A DNA stretch of 64,000 nucleotides from Planococcus circulans (GTDB lineage Bacteria; Bacillota; Bacilli; Bacillales_A; Planococcaceae): the NCBI RefSeq assembly GCF_020023385.1, contig NZ_JAIQCL010000002.1, positions 372,001 through 436,000 of the forward strand, written 5' to 3'. Every line of letters begins with the position of its first letter. Within the stretch, counting starts at the first letter, position 1. Below are positions 1-9,648 of the stretch, piece by piece. The position numbers and the translations under genes are program-made. Under the pieces are notes generated by a model. That model saw nothing but the letters and a program-made list of their open reading frames with translations, had not been told where the DNA came from and ran no database searches.

Positions 1-470
1 GCAGAGACAGTGTGTATTTCGATTTTCCCGTTTCCAGTATAAACGGAGACTTCGTAAGGCTCGATTTCTGAGATTCTGAGATTTCCATTGCCACTTTGAA
101 TATCCAGGGTCCTGGAATTCACCAGTGGTACATGGACAGTCAATACGGAAGTATCCAGCAATCCTGAATTTAGGAAACTGGAAGTTTCGCTGACCTTTAC
201 TGTGAGTTCTGTGCCTTCGAGGCTAGTCGATAAATTGAAATCATCACTGCTTGCGGATAATTCAATAGCGGTGCTTTCGTTTTCAGAAGAGAGTACCGTC
301 ACATCCGCATTTTCTGCAGAAATGAAGATGTCCCGGATTTCTTCTTCAAAAAGCATAGTTTCTGAACGCTTGTTCCCTGCGGTAAAGGCGTTGACGAATA
401 AGGCGATTAATCCAACGGCTAAGAGTAAAAAGAAAACAATCAACAAGATGATTCTTCCAGGTTTCCTCAT
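1..470 (-). CDS. DUF4097-type membrane-anchored protein, C-terminus beyond the window
   Basis: The reading frame starts at an ATG at 470 after a GGGAGAG ribosome binding site and stays open to the left edge, so only about 156 residues are visible. Residues about 6-26 form one hydrophobic segment, an uncleaved anchor or signal, followed by a charged linker. The rest is rich in Ser/Thr and beta-branched residues and contains the repeated Ser-Gly-Asn-Gly and Thr-Gly-Asn-Gly turns typical of the DUF4097 beta-solenoid fold seen in putative adhesin or stress-linked exported proteins. The fold call rests on these repeats; the biological role is not known. Nothing regulatory was recognised upstream. 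Confidence 0.7.
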   Translation of the reverse strand, partial: MRKPGRIILLIVFFLLLAVGLIALFVNAFTAGNKRSETMLFEEEIRDIFISAENADVTVLSSENESTAIELSASSDDFNLSTSLEGTELTVKVSETSSFLNSGLLDTSVLTVHVPLVNSRTLDIQSGNGNLRISEIEPYEVSVYTGNGKIEIHTVS

Positions 471-517
471 AAGCGGTCTCTCCCTTATTATAATTCGACA
501 GGCGGGAACTGGGGTGA

Positions 518-727
518 TTATGATTTAAAACGCATGCCTTGCGCAGCAAGTGTCTCACGCAGAATGCCCAATGCTTTTGGCCCGAAGCCATGCAAGTTGA
601 GCAACTCCTGTTCAGTGACTGAAGTCAAATCCTGAAGTCGATGATAGCCGGCTGCCAGCAACGCTCGTTGTGCCGGCTTTCCGATGCTTCTTGGAAACCC
701 ATGCTCCATTTCGGTGTTGTCCGTCAT
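518..727 (-). CDS. Small helix-hairpin-helix protein resembling the RNA polymerase alpha C-terminal domain
   Basis: This is a 69-residue protein. A GTG nine bases upstream is in frame, but an AGGGGGTG ribosome binding site fits the ATG at 727 with a six-base spacer, so that start is chosen. Residues about 12-66 are three to four helices ending in LHGFGPKALGILRETLA, a helix-hairpin-helix motif like that of the RNA polymerase alpha C-terminal domain and related small proteins of Bacillota. Nonspecific DNA binding or protein-protein contact is the expected property of the fold, but no partner is evident. It stands alone between the DUF4097 gene and a divergent hydrolase. Confidence 0.7.
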   Translation of the reverse strand: MTDNTEMEHGFPRSIGKPAQRALLAAGYHRLQDLTSVTEQELLNLHGFGPKALGILRETLAAQGMRFKS

Positions 728-900
728 TGAATTCACCCCCTGTCTATAACGTTACGATATCTTTAGATACCTGTAGTTTATCAGCATCGGAGCAGAAAGG
801 GTATGTTTGAAAAACGAAATAACGGAGAAATAGTAAATGAAAATAACTTTAGCGGCAAGCTGCTTTTGGCTTCGGGATGAACTAAAAGGAGGCGGTTGCA

Positions 901-1452
901 ATGGCGCAGCAAATTTTATTCATTCACAGTGCTGGCCCTCAAGGAGAACAACAGGGAAGCGCGGGGTTGGTGCAGTATTTGCAAGATGAATTGGGATCAG
1001 CTTATGAGGTGCATGCTCCAAAAATGCCGAACCCGGAAGATCCACAGTACGCGCCGTGGAAGGACGTATTAAAAAAAGAGATTGCAGCTTTGGATGATGG
1101 AGCGGTATTGGTGGGACATTCCATAGGGGGCTCGGCTCTATTGAAGTTTTTATCGGAAGAGGAGCTTGGAAAGTCATTTGCCAAAGTCATTACGATTGCA
1201 GCACCTTTTTGGGGAATCGATGCGGATTGGCAACTGGAGGACTTTACGCTGGCAGAGGATTTTGTGTCCCGAAATTCACTTTTACCTGATGTTGTTCTTT
1301 TCCACAGCACCGATGACGAAATTGTACCTTTCAAACATCTTGAAAAGTATAAAGAAAATTTGCCGAGTGCAACAGTAAAGGAACTGTCAGGAAGCGATCA
1401 CGTATTTCAGAATGGATTGAAAGAATTAAAGGAAGAGATTCTGAAGGACTAA
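901..1452 (+). CDS. RBBP9/YdeN-family serine hydrolase
   Basis: The 183-residue protein has the compact alpha/beta-hydrolase fold of the RBBP9/YdeN family. The nucleophile elbow GHSIGG lies near residue 65, preceded by a family-like N-terminus (ILFIHSAGP). The Asp of STDDEIVP and the His of GSDHVF near the C-terminus complete the probable catalytic triad. Length matches the family (180-200 residues). An AAGGAGG ribosome binding site fixes the ATG start. It is cytosolic, with no signal peptide, and monocistronic, ended by the hairpin at 1459-1489. Substrates of this family are generally undefined, so only a general esterase or hydrolase role is inferred. Confidence 0.85.
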   Translation: MAQQILFIHSAGPQGEQQGSAGLVQYLQDELGSAYEVHAPKMPNPEDPQYAPWKDVLKKEIAALDDGAVLVGHSIGGSALLKFLSEEELGKSFAKVITIAAPFWGIDADWQLEDFTLAEDFVSRNSLLPDVVLFHSTDDEIVPFKHLEKYKENLPSATVKELSGSDHVFQNGLKELKEEILKD

Positions 1453-1458
1453 GAAGAC

Positions 1459-1489
1459 ACACGCGCTATTATTGTTCGATAGCGCGTGT
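1459..1489. terminator. Intrinsic terminator hairpin between convergent genes
   Basis: A perfect 11-bp stem (ACACGCGCTAT and its complement) encloses a nine-base loop. It sits between the hydrolase stop and the stop of the small opposite-strand gene at 1500. The following T tract is weak, so termination in both directions is inferred from position and stem strength. Confidence 0.65.
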
Positions 1490-1499
1490 ATTGTGATCT

Positions 1500-1586
1500 C
1501 TAGAAAAACAGCAGATTCAGCAGAATCGTCAAGATAATTGAAAGTATGATTGAAATGAGCAGACTGCCCATACAGGAAATTCGCAT
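1500..1586 (-). CDS. 28-residue hydrophobic membrane peptide
   Basis: The reading frame begins at an ATG at 1586, seven bases after an AAGGTGG ribosome binding site, and ends at TAG 1500-1502. The peptide has a short N-terminus (MRISCMGS) followed by about 20 residues made almost only of Leu, Ile, Ser and Thr, so it is a single membrane helix. A nearby in-frame ATG at 1592 is too close to the ribosome binding site. Similar short Leu/Ile-rich peptides are widespread and uncharacterised in Bacillales. It is too short for ordinary gene calling; support comes from the ribosome binding site and a terminator-like structure just beyond the stop. Function is unknown. Confidence 0.55.
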   Translation of the reverse strand: MRISCMGSLLISIILSIILTILLNLLFF

Positions 1587-1730
1587 AACCATCCCACCTT
1601 TTTGAAGATAATATCAATTATCCGAATCGCAAAGAAGTTTAAACCCTTTGGTGCAGGATGGGGATGCCTATATATATTAATGAGCCTTAGGAATTCTGTT
1701 TGCTGACTGGATGCATAAGACATGAAAAAG

Positions 1731-1762
1731 CCTCTCCAACAAAAAAAGCTTTGATGAAGAGG
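1731..1762 (-). terminator. Terminator of the sulfolipid operon
   Basis: On the minus strand, a 12-base stem (CCTCTTCATCAA against TTGTTGGAGAGG, one mismatch and one wobble) is followed by CTTTTT. It lies 10 bases after the GtrA gene. Confidence 0.65.
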
Positions 1763-1771
1763 TTCGTTATT

Positions 1772-2227
1772 CTACTTCTGCTGCTTACGGCGTTGATCGT
1801 CTTTGAATACGAGGTATTTGATCATGAGGAAACTGGCTGAAAATGAAGCGAACATTGCCAATCCTTTTGCCAGGTTATGACGAATCCAAGCAGGCATGCC
1901 AATGAATTGAAACAGCAAATTGAACCCCAGGAAAACGCCATTATTAATGAACAGGCTAAACAGGGCTTGCAGAAAAAAACCGAAACGCTGTTTGGTGGTG
2001 CCTCTAGCCGTATGGCGAAAAGTAATCATCGAATTCCATATATAACTATTGGCCACTGCCAGGCTATAGGCAATGGTATTGAATAGAGTCAATTTAACGC
2101 TGTGATCAGTCGGATGCAGCAGCAACAGTAAATTGAGCGAACCAATATCGACAGCTGCATTGGAGATGCCGATCACTGTAAATTGCAGGGTTTGAACAGG
2201 AGTCCGCCGTTTTTCGCTGTTCTCCAT
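1772..2227 (-). CDS. GtrA family membrane protein
   Basis: The 151-residue protein has four predicted membrane helices in the GtrA pattern, with the first helix FTVIGISNAAVDIGSLNLLL and a Ser/Asn-containing second helix ending NSYIWNSMITFR. GtrA-family proteins are proposed to move lipid-linked sugars across the membrane or to assist glycosyltransferases. A TTG start eight codons upstream is possible, but AGAGGGAT is well placed for the ATG at 2227. It follows the glycosyltransferase by 35 bases on the same strand and is the last gene before a terminator, so it is probably co-transcribed with the sulfolipid genes. A role in handling a glycolipid is an inference from that position. Confidence 0.85.
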   Translation of the reverse strand: MENSEKRRTPVQTLQFTVIGISNAAVDIGSLNLLLLLHPTDHSVKLTLFNTIAYSLAVANSYIWNSMITFRHTARGTTKQRFGFFLQALFSLFINNGVFLGFNLLFQFIGMPAWIRHNLAKGLAMFASFSASFLMIKYLVFKDDQRRKQQK

Positions 2228-2262
2228 AGCATCCCTCTGTTCTCCGGACAATCCGGATTTTC

Positions 2263-3402
2263 TTATTCAGCAGCCTGAAAAGATTCCGCCGCTTTTGCTT
2301 CGGCTATCTGGCTGTATAAATCCCGAATTTGTTCCGCGGCAGCCGCCCATCCCAGGTCGGATACGTCTGCGGCTGCCTGCTGTGCGAGTTGTTGCCGGAA
2401 GCTGGAATCCTCAAGCAGACGGACGGTGTCTTTGAAACTTTTGGGATCTTTTGAATCATAGAGCAGACCGTTTCTTCGATCTGTAAGCTGTTCTTTTGTG
2501 GGGCCGCTTTCTGCCGCCACTACCGGCAGACCTGAAGCCATGGCCTCCATAATGACCAAACCCAGCGTTTCAGTTGTGGAAGGAAAGACAAAGGCATCTG
2601 CTGAAGCAAAAGCTGAAGCCAGTTCATCCCCGTGTATAAAGCCGGTAAACACTGTCCGTGTATCCTTGAAATGTTTTTCGAGTTCTTTTCGGTGAGGGCC
2701 ATCTCCTACTATTGCCAAACAAAATCGATTCGATTCCGTTAAAACATCTCGGATTTTTTCGATTTCCTTTTCAGCGGCCAAACGCCCCACATAAAGAAGA
2801 AGGATTTTATCTTTTTGTCCACCACTTAAACGGGTACGCATTTCAGCTGTGTAATGTCTTGGATGAAATTGCTCCGTATCAACACCGCGCTTCCATACCT
2901 GCATCCGTTCAAACCCTTTTTCTGTCAATTCCTTTAAAACAGTCTGCGAAGTGCATAAGTTGAGATCTGCTTTATTATGCATTTTTTTCATGAACCACCA
3001 CATCAGCCAATTCAACTTGCCAAGCTTGTAATAGGACATATATTGAGGGATATTCGTGTGGTAAGAAGCAATCAACGGTATGCCAAGGTTTTTAGCATAA
3101 TTCACGCCTGAATAGCCGACAACCGCAGGGTTGACGACATGAACGATATCCGGCTCGAAGTCGGCCATATATTTCTTCACCAGGCGGTTCGGAAAAGCGA
3201 ATTTTTTGGAGCGGTAAAAAGGAAAAGCGTATGCAGGAACACCTTGGACAATGGCTCCGTCATATTCTTTCACACCCAATTCCGGGGCAATAATCCGTAC
3301 TTCATGTCCATCCCGATGAAGCCAGCGGATACAAGCTGTCAGTCTAGTAACGATGCCGTCGGTAGAGGGCAAGAAAGTCTCAGTGACGATCATGATCTTC
3401 AT
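2263..3402 (-). CDS. SqdX/SQD2-like sulfoquinovosyl-diacylglycerol synthase (GT4 glycosyltransferase)
   Basis: This 379-residue GT-B glycosyltransferase of family GT4 would transfer sulfoquinovose from its UDP derivative to diacylglycerol at the inner membrane face. The N-terminal domain carries family-like blocks: TETFLPSTDGIVTRL, IAPELGVKEYDGA, PDIVHVVNPAVVG, ASYHTNIPQYM, LNLCTSQTVLKEL and VWKRGVDTEQF, all close to cyanobacterial SqdX and plant SQD2 as recalled. The C-terminal donor domain has the E-x7-E motif in STTETLGLVIMEAMASG. Its gene lies directly downstream of a UDP-sulfoquinovose synthase homologue, which supports the specificity. A generic mannosyl- or glucosyltransferase is the alternative. 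The start has no competitor nearby. Confidence 0.8.
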   Translation of the reverse strand: MKIMIVTETFLPSTDGIVTRLTACIRWLHRDGHEVRIIAPELGVKEYDGAIVQGVPAYAFPFYRSKKFAFPNRLVKKYMADFEPDIVHVVNPAVVGYSGVNYAKNLGIPLIASYHTNIPQYMSYYKLGKLNWLMWWFMKKMHNKADLNLCTSQTVLKELTEKGFERMQVWKRGVDTEQFHPRHYTAEMRTRLSGGQKDKILLLYVGRLAAEKEIEKIRDVLTESNRFCLAIVGDGPHRKELEKHFKDTRTVFTGFIHGDELASAFASADAFVFPSTTETLGLVIMEAMASGLPVVAAESGPTKEQLTDRRNGLLYDSKDPKSFKDTVRLLEDSSFRQQLAQQAAADVSDLGWAAAAEQIRDLYSQIAEAKAAESFQAAE

Positions 3403-3445
3403 CGAAACAACTCCCTACGTAAAAGTTCAATGGATCAACCGCTAC

Positions 3446-4711
<1,266 letters not shown>

Positions 4712-4746
4712 TTAACATATAAAATAAACCTGCCCCCGATAGCACA

Positions 4747-4765
4747 GCCATTAGTCAGTAATGGC
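4747..4765 (-). terminator. Possible terminator hairpin after the ZIP-like gene
   Basis: A perfect 7-bp stem (GCCATTA/TAATGGC) with a five-base loop lies 14 bases beyond the stop of the membrane protein gene. No T run follows on the minus strand, so it may be only a hairpin. Confidence 0.3.
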
Positions 4766-4778
4766 AAGAGCCAGCTTT

Positions 4779-5516
4779 TTACAAAATGAGCTGCAGCAGG
4801 ATAGTAATGAAGGCAAGGCCCGCAAGGAAAGAGGGATAACTGCTGTTTTTTTCAACCGGCAGTTCATCATTTAAAATATTCAGGATGACGCCTCCTGTGA
4901 GAAATGCGGAAAAGAAAGCGATATTCAGCTCGGTAGTTTCAGTGTAATTGTAAAACAACCAGCCCACCAGCACTGCAGCTGCCAATATCCAACGGCCGAT
5001 ATTGGTATATAAATCTTCATGGGTCAAGTGTAGTACACGATTGTTGGCGATAAAATGAAATGAAAAGACAATAAAATAGATGAAGTAATCGGCGAGCTTT
5101 TCACCGCTTAAATCCACCAGCAAGTAGCCAATGAGCATATTGTATAAAGAGAAGGAAACAATCTCAAGTGCAAATACCGGCTTGCTAGGCCGGGTGATGT
5201 CTTTTTCCTTTTCATTTTTCTCTTGGGATTTATCGTTTAGTTGGCTGATCCCATAGAAAAATGCAATGCCGGCCAGCGTCACTAAATAGGTGACGAAATC
5301 GAGGCTTTCCAGCCAAGAAGCCAATTGAGCTTCTTCAGCCACTTCCTGGTAATGCGTCAATTCGGGAACCAGATGCAGAAAGACATAAGCGATTGAACCT
5401 CCCGAGACGAATGACATTAGTCGGTTCTTAGGCTTCCGGTCCAAAAATTTGATGTAATTCGTAAATATATGAATAATCATAAATCCGATGATAAATGCCA
5501 GACTGAGATAGAACAT
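4779..5516 (-). CDS. ZIP-like integral membrane protein
   Basis: The 245-residue protein has about seven hydrophobic segments. Segment two reads SGGSIAYVFLHLVPEL, like the first part of ZIP metal transporters, and a later segment has GGVILNILNDELP, like the ZIP transmembrane V region. The usual HxxxE/HExxHE metal sites are only partly present, so this is a divergent relative and transport of a divalent metal is unproven. A Lys/Glu-rich cytosolic loop (about residues 95-112) sits where ZIP proteins have their variable loop. An AGGAGGTG ribosome binding site supports the ATG start. The gene is alone, divergent from the antiporter. Confidence 0.6.
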   Translation of the reverse strand: MFYLSLAFIIGFMIIHIFTNYIKFLDRKPKNRLMSFVSGGSIAYVFLHLVPELTHYQEVAEEAQLASWLESLDFVTYLVTLAGIAFFYGISQLNDKSQEKNEKEKDITRPSKPVFALEIVSFSLYNMLIGYLLVDLSGEKLADYFIYFIVFSFHFIANNRVLHLTHEDLYTNIGRWILAAAVLVGWLFYNYTETTELNIAFFSAFLTGGVILNILNDELPVEKNSSYPSFLAGLAFITILLQLIL

Positions 5517-5729
5517 GACGGCACCTCCTGATGTCAGTTAAAAAGAGTATACCCGAATCTTTTGATCCAACCTCTTTTTCTTACAGAAAAAAAGAGGTGG
5601 AATGCAGCATATCCAAGCAGGGTTTTAAATGAAATAAATCAGAAAAAGCATACTCAGAAGATGATTTTGGGTATACATGAATTACTCATATGGAAAGAAT
5701 TCGCGCCAGGAGCAGAATGGAGAACAGCC

Positions 5730-7763
5730 ATGGACTTATTGCTTACGATTTTTCTTTTGTTGATTTGCCTATTGATATCCAATGTTGTGAGCCATTACAT
5801 CCCTTTTATCCCGACTGCTTTAATCCAGATTGCCCTCGGTATTGTCTTGGTGTTGCTTTATCAGGACATTTCTTTTGATATCGAAACGGAATGGTTCTTG
5901 CTGCTGTTCATCGCACCGCTGCTATTCAATGACGGCAGCCACTTTCCAAGGGAAGAACTGTGGCGGATGAAAGGACCCATTTTGGGCAATGCCATCATTT
6001 TGGTGCTGCTGACGACTGTTGTGGGAGGATACTTTATCCACTGGCTGATAGAGGAAATTCCTCTCGCGGCTGCATTTGCTTTAGCGGCTATCCTGTCTCC
6101 GACAGATCCTGTGGCGGTCAATGGCATCGCGCAGCGCATCCGGATTCCCCAGAAGGTGTTGAGTCTGGTACGGGGAGAGTCCCTGATTAATGATGCGTCA
6201 GGTCTTGTGGCGTTCAATTATGCTGTAGCCGCTGTGGTCACCGGTTACTTTTCCTTATCAGAAGCCGTATTGGATTTTTCATATAAATTTGTGGCGGGCG
6301 GACTGTTGGGGCTGACTTTGGGCTTATTGATCATCGGGATTCGTCTGGTCTTGCGAAAGCAGGGAATAAATGATGTTACCTTCCACACCTTACTGCAGAT
6401 CATGACACCATTTTTGATTTTCATTGTTACAGAAGACATTCTGCACGCCTCCGGAGTTATTGCAGTAGTGGTCGCCGGAATCGTCCACGCGCTGGTAAGG
6501 GAGCAGACAGAGACTTTAATTGCCGAAGAACAGGTTGTAACAGAAAATCTTTGGACAATCATCATCTTTATATTGAATGGGATCGTCTTTTTATTGTTGG
6601 GTCTGAATATCCCGACTTCGATGAGCGGAGTTTTGGAAAATCCAAACACCAGCCTGTGGCTAATTTTTTCCTATGTTGCCGCTATTGGCATCATGATTCT
6701 GGGAATCCGGTTTATTTGGGCATATCTGTTCTCTGTGTATGAATTCCGCTTCGGCAAAATGGAAGAAGCGGCAAAGCCGAGCCTGAAATTGACTTTGTAC
6801 GTCAGCTTGACAGGGGTACGCGGAACAGTAACGATGGTAGGTGTATTGTCGCTGCCGTTTCTCATGGACAATGGAGAAGCTTTTCCGAACCGATCACTTA
6901 TTCTTTTTCTGGCAGCCGGAACGATTCTCTTTACATTGATTGTGGCGACGATTTTCCTCCCAATGCTCAGTAAAGGACAATTGGCCGACGGTGAAGATAC
7001 GTTGAAGATGGATTTGGAGGAGACACGGAGGCGGATACTGCTGGCCTCAATTAAAAAAATAAAATCCGAAATTACGGAAGAGAATGAAGCCGCCGCTTAT
7101 GAGTTGATGGAAGAATACAAATTACGTTTCCAACAAATTCAGCCGGAAGAAGATACGGCCGCCCAGGCAAATAAAAAATATCAGCGCAAGATGCGGGAAG
7201 TCCGGTTAAAGGCGTTAAGGCTTGAACGCAAATACATCCAGGAGCTTTATCGCAAAAAAGAAATGAAGCAAGAAATATACGAAGCATTCGAGAAATCTCT
7301 GGACCGCCGTGAAGAAGTACTTGCCAATAATACGCGTTCTACCATGCTGTATCTGCAAGGGAAACTGATCAGGGCATGGAGACGTTTCAGAGGACAAAAC
7401 CTAAAAGAAGAAGAAACACGTCTGATTGAATTTCAAGAAGGGCGTGAAATCCAGTTGGAGGCTTTGCAGTCAGCTCTGCTGGGGCTCGAAAACTATGCAA
7501 AGAAATACGAGCCGAAAGAAATTGTGGAAGCCGTCGTTTCGGATTATAAGCAGATGGTCAGCCGATTAAAAACACCGGAAGCCTTGTATGATGAAAAATA
7601 CGAATTACAGAAAGAGGAATTGCGGGTCATTGTGATGGATATGGGACGATCTGAAATTTATAAGATGTATGTAGCCGGAGATGTTACGAGAGAGCAGTCG
7701 AAAGAACTTAGACGCTACATCCATTATATTGAAAGTGTGACTTTGCACGAGACCAGTGAGTAG
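5730..7763 (+). CDS. CPA1-family Na+/H+ antiporter with long cytosolic C-terminal domain
   Basis: The 677-residue protein has about 12 membrane helices (residues 1-430), then a largely charged, helical cytosolic tail (about 240 residues) likely to regulate or oligomerise it. CPA1 signatures are AILSPTDPVAV, with the ion-binding Asp, and RGESLINDASGLV. The frame is open upstream to 5562, but that stretch is unlike a membrane protein, while the ATG at 5730 has GGAG seven bases before it and begins directly with helix one (MDLLLTIFLLL). It probably exports Na+ (or K+/Li+) for protons in pH and salt homeostasis, like Bacillus NhaK/YvgP types; the ion is not deducible from sequence. Confidence 0.88.
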   Translation: MDLLLTIFLLLICLLISNVVSHYIPFIPTALIQIALGIVLVLLYQDISFDIETEWFLLLFIAPLLFNDGSHFPREELWRMKGPILGNAIILVLLTTVVGGYFIHWLIEEIPLAAAFALAAILSPTDPVAVNGIAQRIRIPQKVLSLVRGESLINDASGLVAFNYAVAAVVTGYFSLSEAVLDFSYKFVAGGLLGLTLGLLIIGIRLVLRKQGINDVTFHTLLQIMTPFLIFIVTEDILHASGVIAVVVAGIVHALVREQTETLIAEEQVVTENLWTIIIFILNGIVFLLLGLNIPTSMSGVLENPNTSLWLIFSYVAAIGIMILGIRFIWAYLFSVYEFRFGKMEEAAKPSLKLTLYVSLTGVRGTVTMVGVLSLPFLMDNGEAFPNRSLILFLAAGTILFTLIVATIFLPMLSKGQLADGEDTLKMDLEETRRRILLASIKKIKSEITEENEAAAYELMEEYKLRFQQIQPEEDTAAQANKKYQRKMREVRLKALRLERKYIQELYRKKEMKQEIYEAFEKSLDRREEVLANNTRSTMLYLQGKLIRAWRRFRGQNLKEEETRLIEFQEGREIQLEALQSALLGLENYAKKYEPKEIVEAVVSDYKQMVSRLKTPEALYDEKYELQKEELRVIVMDMGRSEIYKMYVAGDVTREQSKELRRYIHYIESVTLHETSE

Positions 7764-7879
7764 TGAGGCCATCTGAACTTCTGTTTCCAGTACTGAAAAC
7801 ATACAAAAACAGAGAAGGAAAGAAAAGGGTTTTTATGATTTTTGGGGAATTAAACAATTAATAAGGTGAGGAGGAATCG

Positions 7880-8362
7880 ATGATGATCAATCGTTATTTA
7901 CAGAATGGACTTCAGGGAAAGTATGCTCACTATCAGACAGATCTGCTGTTTAATGGCCTAAGTTGGGAAATGGCTGGAGAAAAGCCGGAAGGGAGCCCCC
8001 ATTCCGTATGGGAACTTTTGTTTCACATGAATTACTGGCAGGAATTCATTTTAGCGGAGCTTCGTGAAGAGGAGCCGGAAAGCCCTCAGGACTTGTCAGA
8101 GTCTTGGCCAGGTTCTCCATTCCCTTCAAACGAACAACAATATACAGAGGCAGTGACTCAGTTTTTAAAAGGCCTAGGGCAAGCGACGCAGCAAGCATCA
8201 AAAGATTCTTTGGAAGAAGGTCTCGGCGGCAGAAAAAGAACAGCAGCAGATTTGCTGATGGTGCTGATCAATCACAACAGCTATCATGCGGGACAAGTTG
8301 TCTATGCACGCCGTTTGATTAGCGCATGGCCACCGCCTGATGGGGATGATAGATCAGAGTGA
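7880..8362 (+). CDS. DinB-family protein
   Basis: The 160-residue protein has the four-helix DinB/YfiT fold. The putative metal-binding histidines are in LLFHMNYWQ (near residue 49) and in the C-terminal block NHNSYHAGQ, which is the family hallmark. Members include bacillithiol- or mycothiol-dependent transferases and many of unknown function. A strong GAGGAGG ribosome binding site precedes tandem ATG codons, so the start is 7880 or 7883. The gene is monocistronic and is closed by the unusually long hairpin at 8391. Its enzymatic activity cannot be inferred. Confidence 0.8.
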   Translation: MMINRYLQNGLQGKYAHYQTDLLFNGLSWEMAGEKPEGSPHSVWELLFHMNYWQEFILAELREEEPESPQDLSESWPGSPFPSNEQQYTEAVTQFLKGLGQATQQASKDSLEEGLGGRKRTAADLLMVLINHNSYHAGQVVYARRLISAWPPPDGDDRSE

Positions 8363-8390
8363 ATGGAAGCTATTATTTTTAAACTAAATT

Positions 8391-8443
8391 AAACGATAAT
8401 GAAGGCTTAGATAATTCAATTATCTAAGCCTTCATTATCGTTT
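8391..8443. terminator. Very long perfect hairpin terminator
   Basis: Two 26-base arms are perfect reverse complements, separated by a single base, so the real loop is a few bases of the AATTCAATT apex. T-rich sequence follows about 10 bases later. It closes the DinB gene and insulates the LacI promoter downstream. Confidence 0.75.
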
Positions 8444-8525
8444 GGAATCATTGTCATATTTTTTTCAAATAAATCCTCTCAGAAAAGAATGATGATAAAA
8501 AAATCAGATTATTTTATCAAACCTA

Positions 8526-8587
8526 TTGTAAAGCGCTTACATCTTCTTTATACTAAGGTACATCGGTTTAGTAAACCGGTATACCTT
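8526..8587 (+). promoter_or_regulatory. SigA promoter with cre site and LacI-type operator
   Basis: The -35 TTGTAA (8526-8531) and -10 TATACT (8549-8554) are 17 bases apart. A near-perfect cre, TGTAAAGCGCTTACA (8527-8541), covers the -35, predicting CcpA repression. An imperfect palindrome at 8555-8587, with arms AAGGTA/TACCTT and core CGGTTTAGTAAACCG centred on 8571, covers the expected transcription start. Its odd-centred symmetry is typical of LacI-family operators, so the next gene probably regulates itself and the operon here. Confidence 0.8.
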
Positions 8588-8614
8588 CCTTAAATAAGTT
8601 TGGAGAAGATTCAA

Positions 8615-9616
8615 ATGAAATCAATTACGATGGCGACAGTTGCTCAACATGCACAAGTTTCAAAAAGCACCGTTTCCCACTTTTTAAATGGCCGGTATGG
8701 GCATATGAGTGAGGAAACGAAACAAAGAGTTGAAAACGCGATTAAAGAATTGGATTACCGGCCGAATATCTTAGCAAGAAGCTTAAAGCAAAAAACTACA
8801 ACGACAATTGGAGTTATTGTAGCGAATAGCCTGCACACTTTTTCGGCACAAGTAATCAGATCGATTGAAGATATTTGCAATCAGACAGATTTTCATCTGA
8901 TTGTCTGCAATGCAGATAACGATTGCATCAAAGAAAGAAAATACATTGACATGCTGCGTGCCAAGCAAGTTGATGGCATGGTCATTATCCCCACCGGCCA
9001 TAATGAAGACATTTATAATGATATGGTCCAAAGCAATTATCCGGTAGTCTTTGTGGATCGCATATTACCCAATGTTTCCATTCCGTCAGTCATGGTGAAC
9101 AATGAGATGGCTTCGAGATTAGCAGTCCAACATTTTATCGATATGGGTTATCAGAGAATCAGTATTATCACAAATGAAATTGATGCTGTGATCCCTCGAA
9201 TTGAGAGGATTGTAGGACATCGAAAAACCTTGGAAAGCAATGGAATAACTATAGAAGAAGATTATATTAAGGCATTAGAAATCAAGCAGGTTCAACAAGG
9301 TGTCAAAGAATTATTGGCGCTTGACGATCCACCTCAAGCGATTTTAGCCGGAAACGATCTAACCTTGATTGAAATTCTAAAGTATTTAAAAAGCCAAAAT
9401 TTGCAAATTCCAAAAGATATAGCGGTAATTGGAATTGATGACGTTTCGTTTGCCTCTTTTTTTGAACCAGCATTGACCATCGTAGAGCAGCCCGCAGCTG
9501 AAATTGGAAAAAAAGCTGCAGAACTCTTAATGGAAAAAATTCAAAAGGCAGATAAAGTAGATCAGGAGAAAATTCATCGTTTTGAGCCTAAATTAGTCAT
9601 CAGAAACTCCTGTTGA
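8615..9616 (+). CDS. LacI-family regulator of the hexulose-phosphate/TRAP operon
   Basis: The 333-residue repressor has an N-terminal helix-turn-helix and hinge helix (MATVAQHAQVSKSTVSHFLNG, with the hinge around RPNILARSLK) and a periplasmic-binding-protein-like effector domain to the C-terminus. Sequence style is nearest to KdgR-type regulators of sugar-acid catabolism. A TTG five codons upstream is in frame, but GGAGAAG is spaced for the ATG at 8615. The operator at 8555-8587 lies directly upstream and the catabolic genes follow after 32 bases, so autoregulation and operon control are inferred. The inducer is not known; a phosphorylated sugar acid or hexulose phosphate would fit. Confidence 0.88.
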   Translation: MKSITMATVAQHAQVSKSTVSHFLNGRYGHMSEETKQRVENAIKELDYRPNILARSLKQKTTTTIGVIVANSLHTFSAQVIRSIEDICNQTDFHLIVCNADNDCIKERKYIDMLRAKQVDGMVIIPTGHNEDIYNDMVQSNYPVVFVDRILPNVSIPSVMVNNEMASRLAVQHFIDMGYQRISIITNEIDAVIPRIERIVGHRKTLESNGITIEEDYIKALEIKQVQQGVKELLALDDPPQAILAGNDLTLIEILKYLKSQNLQIPKDIAVIGIDDVSFASFFEPALTIVEQPAAEIGKKAAELLMEKIQKADKVDQEKIHRFEPKLVIRNSC

Positions 9617-9648
9617 GATCTAACTTATTCTGAAGAAAGGATGATTAG

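Noticed and set aside
202..528. Plus-strand open frame of 108 codons at the left edge
   Set aside because: It is antisense to the DUF4097-type gene, lacks a ribosome binding site and has no family-like features.
5562..5729. N-terminal extension of the Na+/H+ antiporter
   Set aside because: The frame is open but hydrophilic and unlike the family, while ATG 5730 has a proper ribosome binding site and leads directly into helix one.
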